This document shows, in pieces, positions 1-11,788 of a stretch of DNA of 64,000 nucleotides. The position numbers and the translations under genes were made by a program. The notes beneath the pieces are model-generated. The model did not search any database. It was not told the DNA's origin and saw only the letters and a list, made by a program, of their open reading frames with translations. Numbering within the stretch: the first letter of the stretch is position 1; the number at the start of each line of letters is the position of its first letter. The DNA is from Gracilariopsis chorda (taxonomy: Eukaryota; Rhodophyta; Florideophyceae; Gracilariales; Gracilariaceae). The stretch covers positions 40,123-104,122 of the forward strand of contig NBIV01000285.1 in the NCBI GenBank assembly GCA_003194525.1, in the 5' to 3' direction.

Positions 1-1140
1 TAGACACCGAGCAGAACCCAAAACAACGCTTGGTAACACAAACCTCAGACTTTACAAACTGCTGAGCACAACGCAATAGTGCACACAGTTCAAATAGAAT
101 AGTCCTCAAACTCTCGGAACATAATCGGCGAACACAACGCGGGGATCAACACAAAACCAAAACAGAGAGAGACTACAGATTCGGATAGTAATCGAGAACA
201 CGGGCAAAAGCGAAGGCCCAACCAAACGCCATCACGATACAGAGTCGACGTCGAGCCACTACCACCACAACGCCCTCAGGGATGAGCGCGAACCGAAAGG
301 AAAGATCAACACCGACCAAACACAAAAGCAACGAACCCAAAGCAACGAAAGAGGGAAATAAAACAGCGAAACGGATGAACGGTGGTAAGGGAGAGCGGCG
401 ATAGACGAACAATGTGGATGAGGGCAGAGGTCAGAGAGTCTGGGCCCATAAACTGAAAGATTTTGAAGCGCCAGGGAAGGAAGGGTTGGGGATGCAAAAA
501 ACATTCGCCCGCTCTAGCTCGGATTTCCATGGAGGTGCTAAAATCACAACTTATATAGCACTCTAACTTCGTCGTCTTCCTAACTTCGACTAAATCGGAA
601 ACCAAAACCAGCAGCCGGAGACACTCAATACCAACAATCATCATCTAACATAATATAACCACGCAAGCACGAACCTATGACACCTTACACCAACTCAATA
701 CAATAATGTGCCAACAAGGCACCATAAGTTACGTGCCTGGACAGAGCCATGACAAAGCACAAACTCGCGACACACAACACAATTTTACATTCCAACGTGC
801 CAACGCATCCAAATTCATCCATGCACGTCAGGGTAATTCACCACATCACTTGTACGTGTTAGTGCATCAACTCACACGTCATTAACCACTTCGTGTACCT
901 GTAGACCTGATGATAATGCCCACACTCCTCACCGAAGTACCACTGCTGTACCACATATCCTGTGTGTCTAACTACCGTACATAGGTGCCCTGTACACTGT
1001 GAATACTGTAGTAGCTGGATACGTGGGTGTGCCAATCTGGCCTACTTGTGCAATACCACTTGTACGCACTAAAATTTATATATAAATTTGCAGTGGCCAA
1101 CCACAAGCCAGATTCAAGTTGAGTTTGCACAGCGACGCAT
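1..1140. other. No gene supported; gene-poor left edge
   Basis: Several short open frames occur on the minus strand between 172 and 644, but they overlap each other, have no recognisable domain and look like chance frames in A- and C-rich DNA. No tRNA, LTR or TIR was recognised here. The stretch may include the eroded 5' part of the Copia element that follows. Confidence 0.5.
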
Positions 1141-1470
1141 ATGCACTTTTGCAGAGGCACTCTTCAAAATAGCCCATGCTCTCCGGAACATTTGGTTTTT
1201 AGTAACAGCACATGTACGTCTTCAACAAGTAGCACTAGGTACGACAGCTGTAGTGTAAGCTCAGATGAGTTCTCAGTTGATGGTGTCAAAGACCTCTGGT
1301 CTGTCCCAGAAACTGGTACAACCGATGTACCAGATCATCCCACCGAAACTGTGAATGATGTTGAAATTCGAGTTTTAGACCCTGCTCCAAGGGATACTGG
1401 TGATGGCGAGGCGAGGACATCGATAATGATTCTAATGATCGTGGTGAGTCAAATATTCAGCCTGTACTAG
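1141..1470 (+). other. Open frame, possible Copia linker between integrase and RT
   Basis: A 109-codon frame rich in Ser, Thr, Asp and Glu lies about 300 bases before the first clear Copia reverse-transcriptase remnant and in the same orientation. A Ser/Asp-rich linker between integrase and RT is common in Copia polyproteins, so this may be that part of the same decayed element. No integrase motif was found upstream, so the assignment rests on position and composition only. Confidence 0.3.
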
Positions 1471-1730
1471 CCTCCAAGTACCCTCATTGCACTAGCGTGC
1501 CCCAAAATGGTGGTCGCATATGGCTCGCGCTGCTACTTCTCAAGTACAAGTGACCACAATTTACGAACCCACATGCTAAAACGAACTATCTTCAACCCCA
1601 TCGGGACGAGGGCAATGGGGGAGAGCCATTGATGAAGAGCTCACACCACTAAATGACAAAGATACTTTAGTTCCAGATTAATCACCGCAGTCAAAGCCTT
1701 TACCTACGCATGTCATTCTTAAGGTGAAAC

Positions 1731-3120
1731 TTCTCAGTTGACCAATGCCAAGCTTGTATTTTAGCAGGAGGGAACCACCAGACATATGGAAAGGATGACA
1801 TGGAGACCTATGCACCAGTTTTGTCTTTCGGCTTGTTAGAATGTTCCTGTAGATTATGTTGTGCATGCAAATGTACATCTCACAGGTTCATATTGAGACC
1901 GCGTTCCTAAATGATGACTTGAAGGAAGCGTTTGGGTAATCTCTCCTCGTGGTATACTTGGGCTGACGTCACAATGTTTTAAAATGGTGAAGGCCATATA
2001 TGGACTCAAACAGGCTCACCTCCCGTTGCACACCAAGTTCAATACTGACATGAAAGGCTTAAGATGGGAAGAACTGCTCGGTGCACCATGCTTTTTCCGG
2101 CGCAGGTTGACCGGTATTACCTATGCGTACATTCTGGTATACGTTGGCGTCCTTGTCATCTGTATAACAAGTGCTGAAGCACAGTCCTGAGTCTTGGGTG
2201 AGCTCATGGCACTGTATGACCTGAGGGTTGAGGATCGTGTCAGACTCCATCCAGGTGTTGCGTTTATCTCGAAAATGGACTCCAATAGGCTCCTGCTGGG
2301 TTTAAAACTTGCATAACCCATATATGTCGAAGGGATAATGCGCACATTTAGATTTCAGAATTCAAAGCCAACACCAAGCTTAATTGTAGAATCTATCTTT
2401 GCTTCAGTTCATGTGGAGGAGGACAATTCACCTCGTGATGTTCAATTGTATCAGCAGATGATTGGTCCTGTGCTGTACTTTGCACTACGTGCGCGGTTGG
2501 ATATACTGGCTCCGGTTCCTATACTGGCGCTCTTCCAGAATGCTACTTCTGCATACTGTCATCGAGCAGCAAATCGCGTGTTGCGATACTTATGTGGTAC
2601 TGGTGATCATGGTTTAGTGTAGCAGGAAGGAGTTCTACACTTAAATGCTTCCCTAGACCCTGAATTTGCGGGCAATGCCACAGATCGCAAGTCTTTGTCT
2701 GGGTATTTAATTAAACGTGGCTCCAGCGCACGATTCTTAGATGCTCGTAAGCAGTGCTAAATTGCACTGTCTCCCGGGGAGGTCAAGTACTATGCATTGG
2801 TGATTGCGGCAGAAGAGATATTGTGGATATACCGTGGCTCAGATAGTGCAGAATTGCAGTTTATTACACTGCCCCAATCCTTTCAGAGAAGCAATGTGCT
2901 ATTGAGTGGGCTGTTGGTGAACGTTGCCTATCTGGCCATTCAAAGCATGTAGACGTCAAGGTGAAATTTATTCGGTAATCGGTCAAGGACACAGTCATAT
3001 CTGTGAAGGGTGCCAGTGAAGACAATGGCGCAGATATCCTCACAAAGCCACTTAGCCCCGTGGCTGCACGTTTGATATTGGAACGAGCGGGACTTCACCA
3101 AGAACTAGAGGAGGAGTACT
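1731..3120 (+). pseudogene. Decayed Ty1/Copia polyprotein (RT and RNase H)
   Basis: Copia reverse-transcriptase and RNase H signatures appear in order but scattered over all three forward frames. Near 1800 is an ETYAPVLSFGLVRMFL-like stretch split by a frame change. Near 1880-1940 is QVHIETAFLNDDLKEAFG, matching the RT catalytic region. From 1984 comes VKAIYGLKQA, the Copia K(A)LYGLKQAP block. 2338-2622 covers the YQQMIGPVLYFALRARLDI and RVLRYLCGT blocks. 2641-2870 holds the DRKSLSGY and ALSPGEVKYYAL blocks of RNase H, and 2940-3060 holds SKHVDVKVKFIR and ADILTKPL. Several stops and frameshifts make it non-functional. A purine tract (AGAGGAGGAG, 3107-3116) follows directly and could be the polypurine tract, with a possible 3' LTR starting near 3123. 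Known family order and motifs make the identity secure; exact ends are not. Confidence 0.85.
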
Positions 3121-3122
3121 GA

Positions 3123-4879
3123 TGTGGGCACATGTTCGAGTGCCTGGTAGCCCTAGTACATCATGGTAGACTACTTGGCAGCCTAACGCTGTAGGTCCAG
3201 GGTGGTGAGAACGAAGTAGCCATATCATAAGGTTTGGCAGGCGCAGGGCGGCAAGATAGTCACAGGTAGGGACAACGAAGCAGCAAGATGGTGCAATGCG
3301 GCAATAGCAAAGTGTTGGGATAGTAATGAAAGGTGAGTCCCGATCATCAATATGGAAACGACGGACGAGCACAAAGTAACAAACTGTGACTAAAAATGAA
3401 CGCGGAATCTTAGACGGGCCCTGCTTATCAAATTAGCAACGCAGAAGCAGATGTATAGGGAAGGGAAAACCGGGTCAATATTTCACAAAGTTTGTACGGC
3501 CAGAGAGCTACAACAACAGCAAGGCAACGATAGCGCAATAAGCGCAAGCGGAAGCGGTATGAAAATGTAGGAAAGGACAGAGTAGTGATGAGGTGGCATG
3601 TATGGTACTAAAGCAGAAGAGATGCGACGAGAACGTAGCAAATGTATACAGAGGAGTGGCAAGAGCCTAGCTCAGGCAAGAGAGCGACTTTTAAGAAGAA
3701 CTACAAACAAAGAGAAGGTGAAGTAATATAGCTGGCTACAGCCGAAGTTCTTGTAGCGGGATGCAGTGAGACGATTGCATTCCCTAGAGCGTGAATCCAA
3801 ATCTAGGTACTCGTGAATGCTTCTAATCTGTATGATATGGTGTACATTTCTACTTTAGACGCATCCTGTGGACTGAGTAAATGATGTGTATAATATTATT
3901 ATACACCTCTTATTACAAAAACGAGCACAATCATTTTGTTCTTACAGGCGCAGCTTATATTTAGTGCACTACATGGAATGGTTTTGGTCTCAAAAAGAAT
4001 AGTAGGATGCGTACGTCGTGCAAGCAAGTTGATAAATATGTGTTAGTCATCTCGTCTTGCAGTCTTATTTCTGTAGTAATACGGTGATGTAACGATCATC
4101 GGGATGTATATTAAGTGCAAATAAAGCTGAGATTTTGTGGCTTTTGTCCAAAATACGGTCTTTACAAGTACTTTTCTGGCACTTAGAAAACAATTAGTTG
4201 TAATACAGTGTCCGTCCCAATTGATTAGGCATGTATGACGGCTGTTACATTCAAATTCTATCACGCTAAACGCTTTTTAAGCTAGTTGTGGCGAAATGTT
4301 TACTGTGCAAAATAGTTTCAAGTATATTTTGTTCGACCATTCTCTTCGTTTTAAGTAAAAACGTTAGATTAGCTTTAGAAGTGCTGCAAAAATTACAAAG
4401 TATGCAATTCGATGCAGTAGAAAATATGCCGAGAATTTACGTTATGGGCAAGATTCTGAATGATTAAAGTTTTGTATGTATTATTCAAAATATTTCGTTG
4501 ATATCTCTCTTTTTGTATTTTATCCAGGTGGTAGGAGTTGGAGAAAAAACTTTAGTAGTTAAGTGAAAACGTATAGTTTTTAAAGAAGCGTTTAATGTAT
4601 TTTATTATGCTTAAACGCTATAAACTAATGTAAAAACTACTTCAAAATAAAACAAAGATATCATATTTTGTTTTGCATATGGCATTGTAGTTTTTTTACA
4701 AATGAATTTGTTTATTGTTAAATTGAAGTACTTGATAGAATGTTTCTCAACAATCACTTTTCGACAAAGAAGTATATTTAATCGGCTTATTATTTTTTAC
4801 CGAGAAGGAAGTCTCGAACTTTTTCACAGTCCAAAAAGTATCCCTATACAGTTGAACACTATAGTCAACAACTTGGCCT
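3123..4879. other. Intergenic; possible Copia LTR remains, then AT-rich DNA
   Basis: The first few hundred bases may be the eroded 3' LTR of the Copia remnant, because they follow its purine tract. From about 3900 the DNA becomes AT-rich with poly-T runs and no coding frame with recognisable content. A 21-bp perfect palindrome (10-bp arms, one-base centre) lies at 3886-3906. Confidence 0.4.
3886..3906. repeat. AT-rich palindrome, 10-bp arms
   Basis: GTGTATAATA at 3886-3895 and its exact complement at 3897-3906 are separated by one T. No flanking feature explains it; it could be a simple AT hairpin. Confidence 0.7.
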
Positions 4880-5278
4880 ATGTGTGTGACTGCCCTAGTT
4901 CATCCGAATGAGGGCTGTAAATTTGTGACGTGTTCCCTTTTTGCCTTGATGGCAAGGGGCAGAGCCCTGGACGCATATCCAGCCATAAAGGCAGGAAGTG
5001 GACCGGATTGCACAAGTTATGCACGTCTCTCGCCTTGCTCCGCTCCGATAACACTCTGCGCTACCTACCCTACCCCATTCCGTTGTCCTCACACACAAAA
5101 AGGATCTCGTTGGCATTCATTCTCTGCTTTCTCCACTGCGTTCGACTCTCTTTATTCAACTCAATGACTTCGTCTGGCTTACCTGCAAAAGGAACCTTGT
5201 GACAGTATATCTTATGCATCGTACGGCTATCCGTCCGACCCGACGTCCCATTTCCGTCCGCAACCACGCCAAAACGCG

Positions 5279-5635
5279 ATGGAAGCGTTAATGTCGCATC
5301 TGAATCCAGTTGTTCAGAAGCATCTCCTCTGTCTACCCAAAAGGATCAACAAGGAAGGATCTGGCTGCAAGTGTGGCCCGAGCTGCAAGTGCACCAATTT
5401 CAAATGCAAAAGGGCGGATGCACCTGCAACTAAAAACATCCGTTGTGTGTCGTTCCCGACGAGACGAATCACTATCGCCTCTTTCTGCTCTCACGATCCC
5501 CTGCTCATCTATACAAGTGGCTATAGCAGCAAAGCCATATGCTTGAAGCACAGCAACAAAAACAACACAGCAATCACAGTATCACACAATGAAGAAGAGA
5601 CGTCCTTTATTTGTGTAGACGGATATCAAGCATAG
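5279..5635 (+). CDS. Metallothionein-like cysteine cluster in a small open frame
   Basis: The 118-codon frame contains one tight cysteine cluster, GSGCKCGPSCKCTNFKCK at about residues 27-44, giving C-x-C-x3-C-x-C-x4-C. Alternating CxC pairs with Lys, Gly and Ser between them are typical of metallothioneins, which bind Cu, Zn or Cd in the cytosol. The rest of the frame does not look like metallothionein: only scattered cysteines occur downstream. The cluster could therefore be one exon of a spliced metallothionein gene, a remnant, or chance. In-frame ATGs occur at 5279 and 5291; no promoter was recognised. Function is inferred from the motif alone. Confidence 0.3.
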   Translation: MEALMSHLNPVVQKHLLCLPKRINKEGSGCKCGPSCKCTNFKCKRADAPATKNIRCVSFPTRRITIASFCSHDPLLIYTSGYSSKAICLKHSNKNNTAITVSHNEEETSFICVDGYQA

Positions 5636-5639
5636 TGAG

Positions 5640-8242
5640 AAGGAGTGGAATAGGGCCGAAGTTATTCAAAAGACGACAGTTTTTAGAGAACAATACTATA
5701 TGAAGTAACCTATGCAGGTAGAGATGCAGTGCCTGGGCAATGAGGTCATTCGGTACCACAGCAGCTTCTTTCCATTTCATTTTGCTTTTAGAAATAAGAC
5801 GCAGTACGTCTTCTAGCTCCTCTAACAAAGAAGAAGAAATCCGAAGCCTTCCATCTGTGCCAGTATGGCATCTGTAACAATCTGCGCAGTCCACAGAGAC
5901 GATAAAGTTAATGCACTATCCTCTTTGGCTTTCATTTTCATAAACGGGTAGTATGGAATGAAGTGCTCTGATGATCTAGAATTCTCTGTCATGTCGCGCA
6001 GGATAGAAGTTGCGTGTGACCTGGGCATGATGAGGTGGCTAGAACTGTTTGTGGAATTATTTAGTGCCCTCACCAGATATTATAAAGAGGACAAAATAAC
6101 CAAAGGGGAAAAATTCCTTTTGCTAAGCTGGTTGTTCATTTCAGATATGTGTCCCACCATAATCGATTATGAATCCGTAGATAGAACTAGTATGCAATAC
6201 TTGAAAGTATGCGTATAGAACCGTTTTTTATGAATAATCGAGCTCTGCAACCTCCAAGCAAACTCAGGCCCGACAAATTCTCCTTCCTCTGGCGACTACC
6301 ACCCTCTCTTTAAGCTGTCTGCTTCCCTTTGGCTCGAACACTATTCTATCCTGCTTTCCCCACATACTCGTGCATCACGGTCTCATAAACAACATGAGAA
6401 AGTCAGCTGCCTTAGTATATAACGAGATCAACAGGCTTACTAGTTCGCTCCAAGGCACGCACTCGACCTAAGTTTTTGGTCGTGCGTGTTCCGTGAAAAC
6501 ATTTGTATCCCTATTACGGTAGCCGTAAGGTTTTGATTGCGTTTCTGTGGTCACCACTGTTTCTTTTCACCGCTGCTAGTGAGCCTTTCTTCTTTGTAGG
6601 CTTTTATTATCATCTATTTCCGCCTTGCCTAAGTCGCAGCCGTGCATTACTTGTGCTTGCCGCCGCGGTACTGACGTTGCTACTAACCCTTTTTGCTCTA
6701 CTATCTATTGGCATTGTACGTTAGTGCTGGTACTCTCGAGCTCCGAACATATTTTCAAGCTACTCTCCGGCAAAGAAAGGTACAGAAAGGGCTGTTGTGG
6801 TCCGGTGTCGCGAAATCGTGCAACATGACACTCTCACTATGCATCACAAATAATTTTGGTTTCTAGTATGTATTGCCATATCAGATATTTTTCGCCAAAC
6901 ACGTTAATTATAGATATTCGGATTGAAATTTAAGCAACGAAACAGCGTACGGTCTGCTGAGACCAAGTCAGAACTCTACCTTTATGCACTAAAAGCACGG
7001 ATTAGAGCGAAGCATAGGGATAGAGGTTTTCCTCAGCTTGTCAAGATTATGAGCACAATTTTTGGTTGACAGAATGTTCTATTGACGTGATGTACGTCCC
7101 CGTGCCTCTTTTCATGATCAACACATGCTACGCTGGGAGTGTGAAAACGTTGCCCGCATTCGTCTAGGATGACAGTAAAAGATGCACACCGTAGTCGTGC
7201 TGTGTCCCATGATCTGATGTTGCGACAGTTTACAGCCTTAGGGGTCAAGTGCGTATGACCAAATAAAGTCTGCGCCCCAAAACGTTCAAGTTGGCATCAA
7301 TCTTTAAAGTCCTAACGACGCAATGCGAGAAAGGATTTCGAAGCACTCATGAAAATCAAGTCAATAGTATAGCTCATTTCTGCTGCTGCTAGTGCAAAAC
7401 AAAAGCGATAAATAAAAGTACCTCTTATTTTGGTATTGCACTTCAGAGCAGCTCAGTAGTTTACTAATTTTCCCGATTTCGCTGAGGCCATTGATGATGT
7501 CTTGTATTAATCATCAACTGAAAGTTTGGAAGATTTTTTCATGCCCGGAGCAGCCTTTGAATTGGCGAGGAATACTCGTACATAATCGTGAATAATCCCG
7601 ATAGCATACTACCGCCGTAGCGTCTGATGTATTATGGACTCCGTATTTTCTGGTTCCATGTTTATCATATTTGCATTATATGTATTAATGATGTCTTAAA
7701 GTCAAGAAAAATGACGTGCGTACAACGTTCATGATTTTAAGATCATCCAGACACCCAATGAATATCAGACATACGCTGATAACATGATGACATGCGGTGC
7801 ATAGTACGTAAGATATGGCACCTGTTGCTTGAAGTGCGTAGTCTTTTCTGAGTGTGGACGCGCAAAGGCATCGAAATCACGTACTTCGCGAAACAATTTT
7901 CAAATCTCTTCTGAAAAACTGCAACGTTTCCACTTAGCAAAGTGCCAGGCACTATCTACTTCTAATATTCAACGTTTTCGCTTTATAAGCAAGACATGGG
8001 ACTGATACCTGTTTCATATCAAGGTACGTAAACACATATCTCTTATCAAGAATTCACGTTAAAGCGTAACACAGGTTATCAACCTCTATTCTGTACCACG
8101 TTCGGCGTAATGTCTACAAAAGCCCATTACAACACTTGCAACTCGAGTTTCAAAGTCTTCCTGAACCAACTAGTTCCCGTTTGCTTCTTCAACTAACCGT
8201 ACTAGGTCTCGAGCCTGGTTTTCTACAGTTTCTAGTACGAAA
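5640..8242. other. Intergenic; no supported gene
   Basis: An 86-codon frame at 5958-6218 (plus) lacks recognisable motifs. The remainder shows only short overlapping frames on both strands. The last 100 bases presumably hold the promoter and leader of the MADS-box gene, but no clear TATA box was picked out. Confidence 0.4.
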
Positions 8243-9898
8243 ATGGAAGCTACTGATGGCTCTAAAGACATCGTTCCCGTTGTCGCTCCAGAAGCGACTG
8301 CTGGTGATGACATTGGCTCACCCACTCTCAACATTCCACTGGTCGAGGACAAGCGTCAAAAGCAGGTGCGTGCATGAGAAGTATAAAAATTTCGTTATCT
8401 TTAAAACTTGGGACTCACAAACGTGTTTGTAACAAATGGTTTCAATTCGGTAGATATCATTCTGCAAAAGAAGGATTACACTGTTTAGAAAATGCCACGA
8501 GCTTGTACGTATGCACCAGCTTACCAATTCTACTTAAGAAAACCTGACTGTTATGTTCCTGAGATATTTTGCATTACTCTAGGCGGAGGGGTGGGGTGCT
8601 CAAATAGGTATCATTGTCTTTGGACCGAGCAAAAAGTTTCTTTACGAATACACTACTGAAGGTTTCCTTCCCATCCTTAACAGGTATGCCAAACATGAGG
8701 GAAGGAGAAAAGTGTGGACAATGAAGACGGTACGTCAAAAAGTCTTGAGCTATTAACTGAGAAAATGAGTTAGAACAAAAGATCTAACATTCTATTATTA
8801 ACCCTACAGTACAGAGAAGAAGCGAATAGTAAGCATGAAAAAAGTTTGGATAAGAAAGACAATGTGCTTGAAGGAGACGGAGTAACGCCAAATTTACATA
8901 CCGCGACGCATTTGGAGGTAGGAGAGAAGCTGAGTACCCAGAATGACCAAAAATCGCCGAGAGCTGATTTCAATCGCATAAACCGGAAGCGAAAAAGCAA
9001 TGAAGACGAAATTACGCCAGCACCCGATCAAATATACACGAAAAAAGTCAAAAGGATTCGCAGAAGTTCTGAAGTAAATCCGGGCAGTAAAACGCAAGCG
9101 TCGGGTAGTATTTCAAATCTATTGGGTTTGCCTTTGGGGGCCGGAACAATAGAGGGACACGATAATGTAAATCGTTCTTCGGGTATTTGCAAAAATCATA
9201 AGCCAACGTCATTGGAATTAGAGCAAGGAACGGAAACAGGCTTTCAAAAAGATTCAGTTAGGAATAATACTTGGCAGGATCTAAGAAGCACGGATCCCCA
9301 TGGAACTATTACAGGAAACGAATCCAACAGGAACTTTGACAATCTACTTCTCTCCTTGCACACCGATGAGACTGGAAATATAGTACTTCGTGAAGGCTAT
9401 CCAATGAATCAAATTACGGGCACGAATACACGTCAGCTTCCAGATGCACCTAACAGAAACTTTGAGAGTGTGTTTGACAGAACTACGTCTGCACCAGTTC
9501 CTTCTGTGGCGACTGCCACTCCACTTGGCCAATTCTCATTTGAACCAATCACAGCGGATTTGAGCAGAGACAGACAAGAAATAGAACAACAAAGATTTCT
9601 GGCATCCTTATTGTCAAACAATGAAACTTTGGACCATACTACTTTGAGAAACAGGTCATACCAGCCTAGCGTTCGTTTTACTGGATCAAATGATGAGTGC
9701 AACTGTGGCGTCGCGGGACATGACCAAACCGCCCACAGCCTTCTACAAATAGCCATAGAGGGTGAGCCGGCTGCGCACAATGAAGCGCAACTCTCAACAG
9801 GGCAAGAGCTTCTAAATACGAATAATGATTTCGGAGGAACAGATGGCGGTACTTACAATTACGATTTAGACAGCATTTTACCCAAACCACAAGAGTAG
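8243..9898 (+). CDS. MADS-box transcription factor, four exons
   Basis: Joining exons 8243-8365, 8454-8504, 8583-8729 and 8810-9898 gives one 469-residue frame; all three introns (88, 78 and 80 nt) start GT, end AG and lie in phase 0. The 17-codon exon 2 encodes ISFCKRRITLFRKCHEL, the helix-I part of a MADS domain; exon 3 continues with IGIIVFGPSKKFLYEY, the beta-strand part. MADS domains bind CArG-box DNA as dimers and control transcription in the nucleus. The domain covers about residues 30-90; the last exon gives a long, polar, Asn/Ser/Thr/Glu-rich tail of about 360 residues with a basic stretch (KKVKRIRR) near its start, as in MEF2/SRF-type proteins with disordered tails. Oddity: the usual N-terminal GR-x-KI basic arm is replaced by SPTLNIPLVED. 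Start chosen as the ATG opening exon 1. An alternative 5' splice site inside exon 3 would break the frame. Confidence 0.85.
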
Positions 9899-10315
9899 AG
9901 GGAGTTCGATCGCTCTGTGGCGCTTCTGAGAATACGCGGAAGAGACGTGAAAAGTCTTCTCTTGATAGCAAAGCAGACCAAAATGTCGCTCACAAAAGTA
10001 AATCCTGTTAAATGTTTAAGCTATTTGGAATGACTGAACAGTTCTAGAAGCAATATGAAATCTCTCAGCTTTGCAGTTGCAAATGTCAGTGTTTGGAAAC
10101 TTAAAAGAGCAGAAAAGCAATATAAATACTGAAAGCGGTTGGTCAAAGACTGAAATTTTCCGTAGCCTTGGAGAACGCCCTGAAAGAGATGTGAAAACTA
10201 CTCAGAATTACATGCTCTGGAAACATGGATTAGAGAGCGACAACGTGTTAGGAAATACAAAGTTTGGAGAGTGAAACACAACTGCTACAGGTAAGGGTTA
10301 ACTGCTACCGTTGGT

Positions 10316-10338
10316 AAGGGTTACCGTTGTACAACGGT
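10316..10338 (+). promoter_or_regulatory. AAGGGTTACCGTTG motif overlapping a 16-bp palindrome
   Basis: The 14-mer at 10316-10329 occurs again at 34393-34406, upstream of a Sel1-repeat gene. It runs into the perfect palindrome ACCGTTGTACAACGGT (10323-10338). CCGTTG/CAACGG matches the general form of MYB-binding sites, so a transcription-factor site is plausible but inferred. Confidence 0.35.
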
Positions 10339-10351
10339 CCCGATTGTTTAG

Positions 10352-10376
10352 GGATGAGGCCTTAGAGGCCTCGTCC
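10352..10376 (+). repeat. Hairpin with 10-bp arms
   Basis: GGATGAGGCC (10352-10361) pairs with GGCCTCGTCC (10367-10376) across a 5-nt loop, with one G-T pair. It lies between the MADS-box gene and the cysteine-rich gene; as RNA it would be a stable stem, but no terminator function is shown. Confidence 0.5.
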
Positions 10377-10822
10377 GTAGCTTTCTGTGCGTGAGCTGTG
10401 TGAGGTGTCCCACTGTCAGGCGATTTACGTACTGTAAAGGGAAGTGGGAATCGTGTCTGTTCGCAAGAATTCAAGCATTACGCTCTGCACCAATACCGCA
10501 GCGCCACACGGGAGAAGCTCTCTCAGCATTCCCTTCAGGATGTGATACATGTCAGCAAAGCCGGGAACGTTCAAAGCTCAAACCGTCCACGCTCCCCCCA
10601 CACCGAACGACCATGACACCAAGTCGGCACTGTCGCCATGGAATCGACGTGCTGCCAAATTCTCGCACATCCATAGCTCACCTTTTTCCACGAAGCAATC
10701 CAAAAATACGCCCGCGCATTCATCTATTAGAACCGGCAACAACTCTTTTGCTTTTGAGCATGTGACCCGGTTTTCCAAGAGATTGGAACATACACGTTCA
10801 TCAACTTGCTCCCTCACACATC

Positions 10823-10828
10823 ATAAAA
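10823..10828 (+). promoter_or_regulatory. TATA-like box (ATAAAA)
   Basis: ATAAAA lies 99 nt before the ATG of the cysteine-rich secreted protein. The nuclease gene at 38245 has TATAAAA at nearly the same distance, which supports reading both as TATA boxes with leaders of about 70 nt. Confidence 0.45.
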
Positions 10829-10921
10829 GGAGCGCAGACGGTTTTGGAGGGCTGCTCAGCGCCGATGGGGAAGTCCATCGAGATCCATCCTGAAGAGAAC
10901 TGTCGTGTGAGCCTCTGAGAA

Positions 10922-11788
10922 ATGAACATGTTCAAGTCGTTGATAGCGTTCGTATTCTTGGCCTTGGTTCCCTACTCTCTCGCCCAGCCAAGGCTCCCGT
11001 GCCATTTTGGAAAGCATCTGCCGTATTTGTCTTCCTACGTGTCTGAACATTGCCGTCACACTTCTTTGGTCCTGAAACCGAAATGTGCCCCGTGCGCTCA
11101 CAACAGCGAGTGCATGCATGGAACATGCTGGCATGGAAAATGCATGGATGGGAAAACTTTCTCGATTGCACAATGTTTACTACCGGAGTGCGCTGCGTGC
11201 AAAAGAGATGACGAATGTGTGACTCACAGGTGCTGGAGTGGAAAGTGTGTGTTCGATTCTGTGGCGGCCAGACGCAAGTGTTTCAAGAAAACGGAATGTC
11301 AGCAATGCTCTAAGGGATCGGAATGTGAACAGGGCAAATGCTGGGGTGGCCGATGCACAGATGGCAGTGATGCATCGTTGAGAAAATGCTTTTTGGCAGA
11401 GTGTGCAGTATGCTCGTCGTCCTCCAAGTGCAGCACGAAGAAGTGCTGGAACGGTCGGTGTGTGTACAACACCGAGGCTTCGAAGAAGAGGTGCTTCGGA
11501 AAGAAGGAATGTGCTTCGTGTGCTTATGGATCGCAGTGCGCGCAGGGCAAGTGCTGGAGAGGCAAGTGTACCGACGGTTCAGACAAGTCCTTGAGAAAGT
11601 GTTTCTTGCCGGAGTGCGCCAGTTGCGTTCACTCCTCCCAGTGCGATACATGGAAGTGTTGGAATGGGAAGTGTGTTTACGACACCTACACTTCTCAGCA
11701 AAAGTGCTTCCGCTTTGGGGTCCCAGTTCATAAGCCCGGTTGTATCGGTGGATACAAAACGTGGGGTGGAAGGATAGTACGCTGCTAG
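10922..11788 (+). CDS. Secreted cysteine-rich six-repeat protein
   Basis: 288 residues. A signal peptide is clear (residues 1-21, hydrophobic stretch FLALVPYSLA), so the product should enter the secretory route and probably reach the cell wall or outside. The mature part holds six tandem repeats of about 36 residues, each with six cysteines in the order C-x2-C-x6-C-x4-5-C-x4-C-x(12-13)-C and a shared CWxGxC core. Repeats alternate between two kinds: odd ones end with C(T/M)DG, even ones with CV(Y/F)(D/N), so the protein is three copies of a two-repeat unit. A short tail (VHKPGCIGGYKTWGGRIVRC) follows. The even cysteine number per repeat suggests disulfide-bonded knots. The family was not recognised; wall structure, adhesion or defence are possibilities only. 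AATAAA lies 75 nt past the stop. Start chosen because it opens the signal peptide. Confidence 0.85.
   Translation: MNMFKSLIAFVFLALVPYSLAQPRLPCHFGKHLPYLSSYVSEHCRHTSLVLKPKCAPCAHNSECMHGTCWHGKCMDGKTFSIAQCLLPECAACKRDDECVTHRCWSGKCVFDSVAARRKCFKKTECQQCSKGSECEQGKCWGGRCTDGSDASLRKCFLAECAVCSSSSKCSTKKCWNGRCVYNTEASKKRCFGKKECASCAYGSQCAQGKCWRGKCTDGSDKSLRKCFLPECASCVHSSQCDTWKCWNGKCVYDTYTSQQKCFRFGVPVHKPGCIGGYKTWGGRIVRC

Larger units (their letters stand above)
9899..10921. other. Intergenic; regulatory-looking palindromes and 5' region of the cysteine-rich gene
   Basis: No gene was recognised. The stretch holds two AAGGGTTA motifs (10293-10301 and 10316-10329), a 16-bp perfect palindrome at 10323-10338, a hairpin with 10-bp arms at 10352-10376 and a TATA-like box at 10823. 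Open frames at 10391-10893 overlap in several phases and have no domain. Confidence 0.45.
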
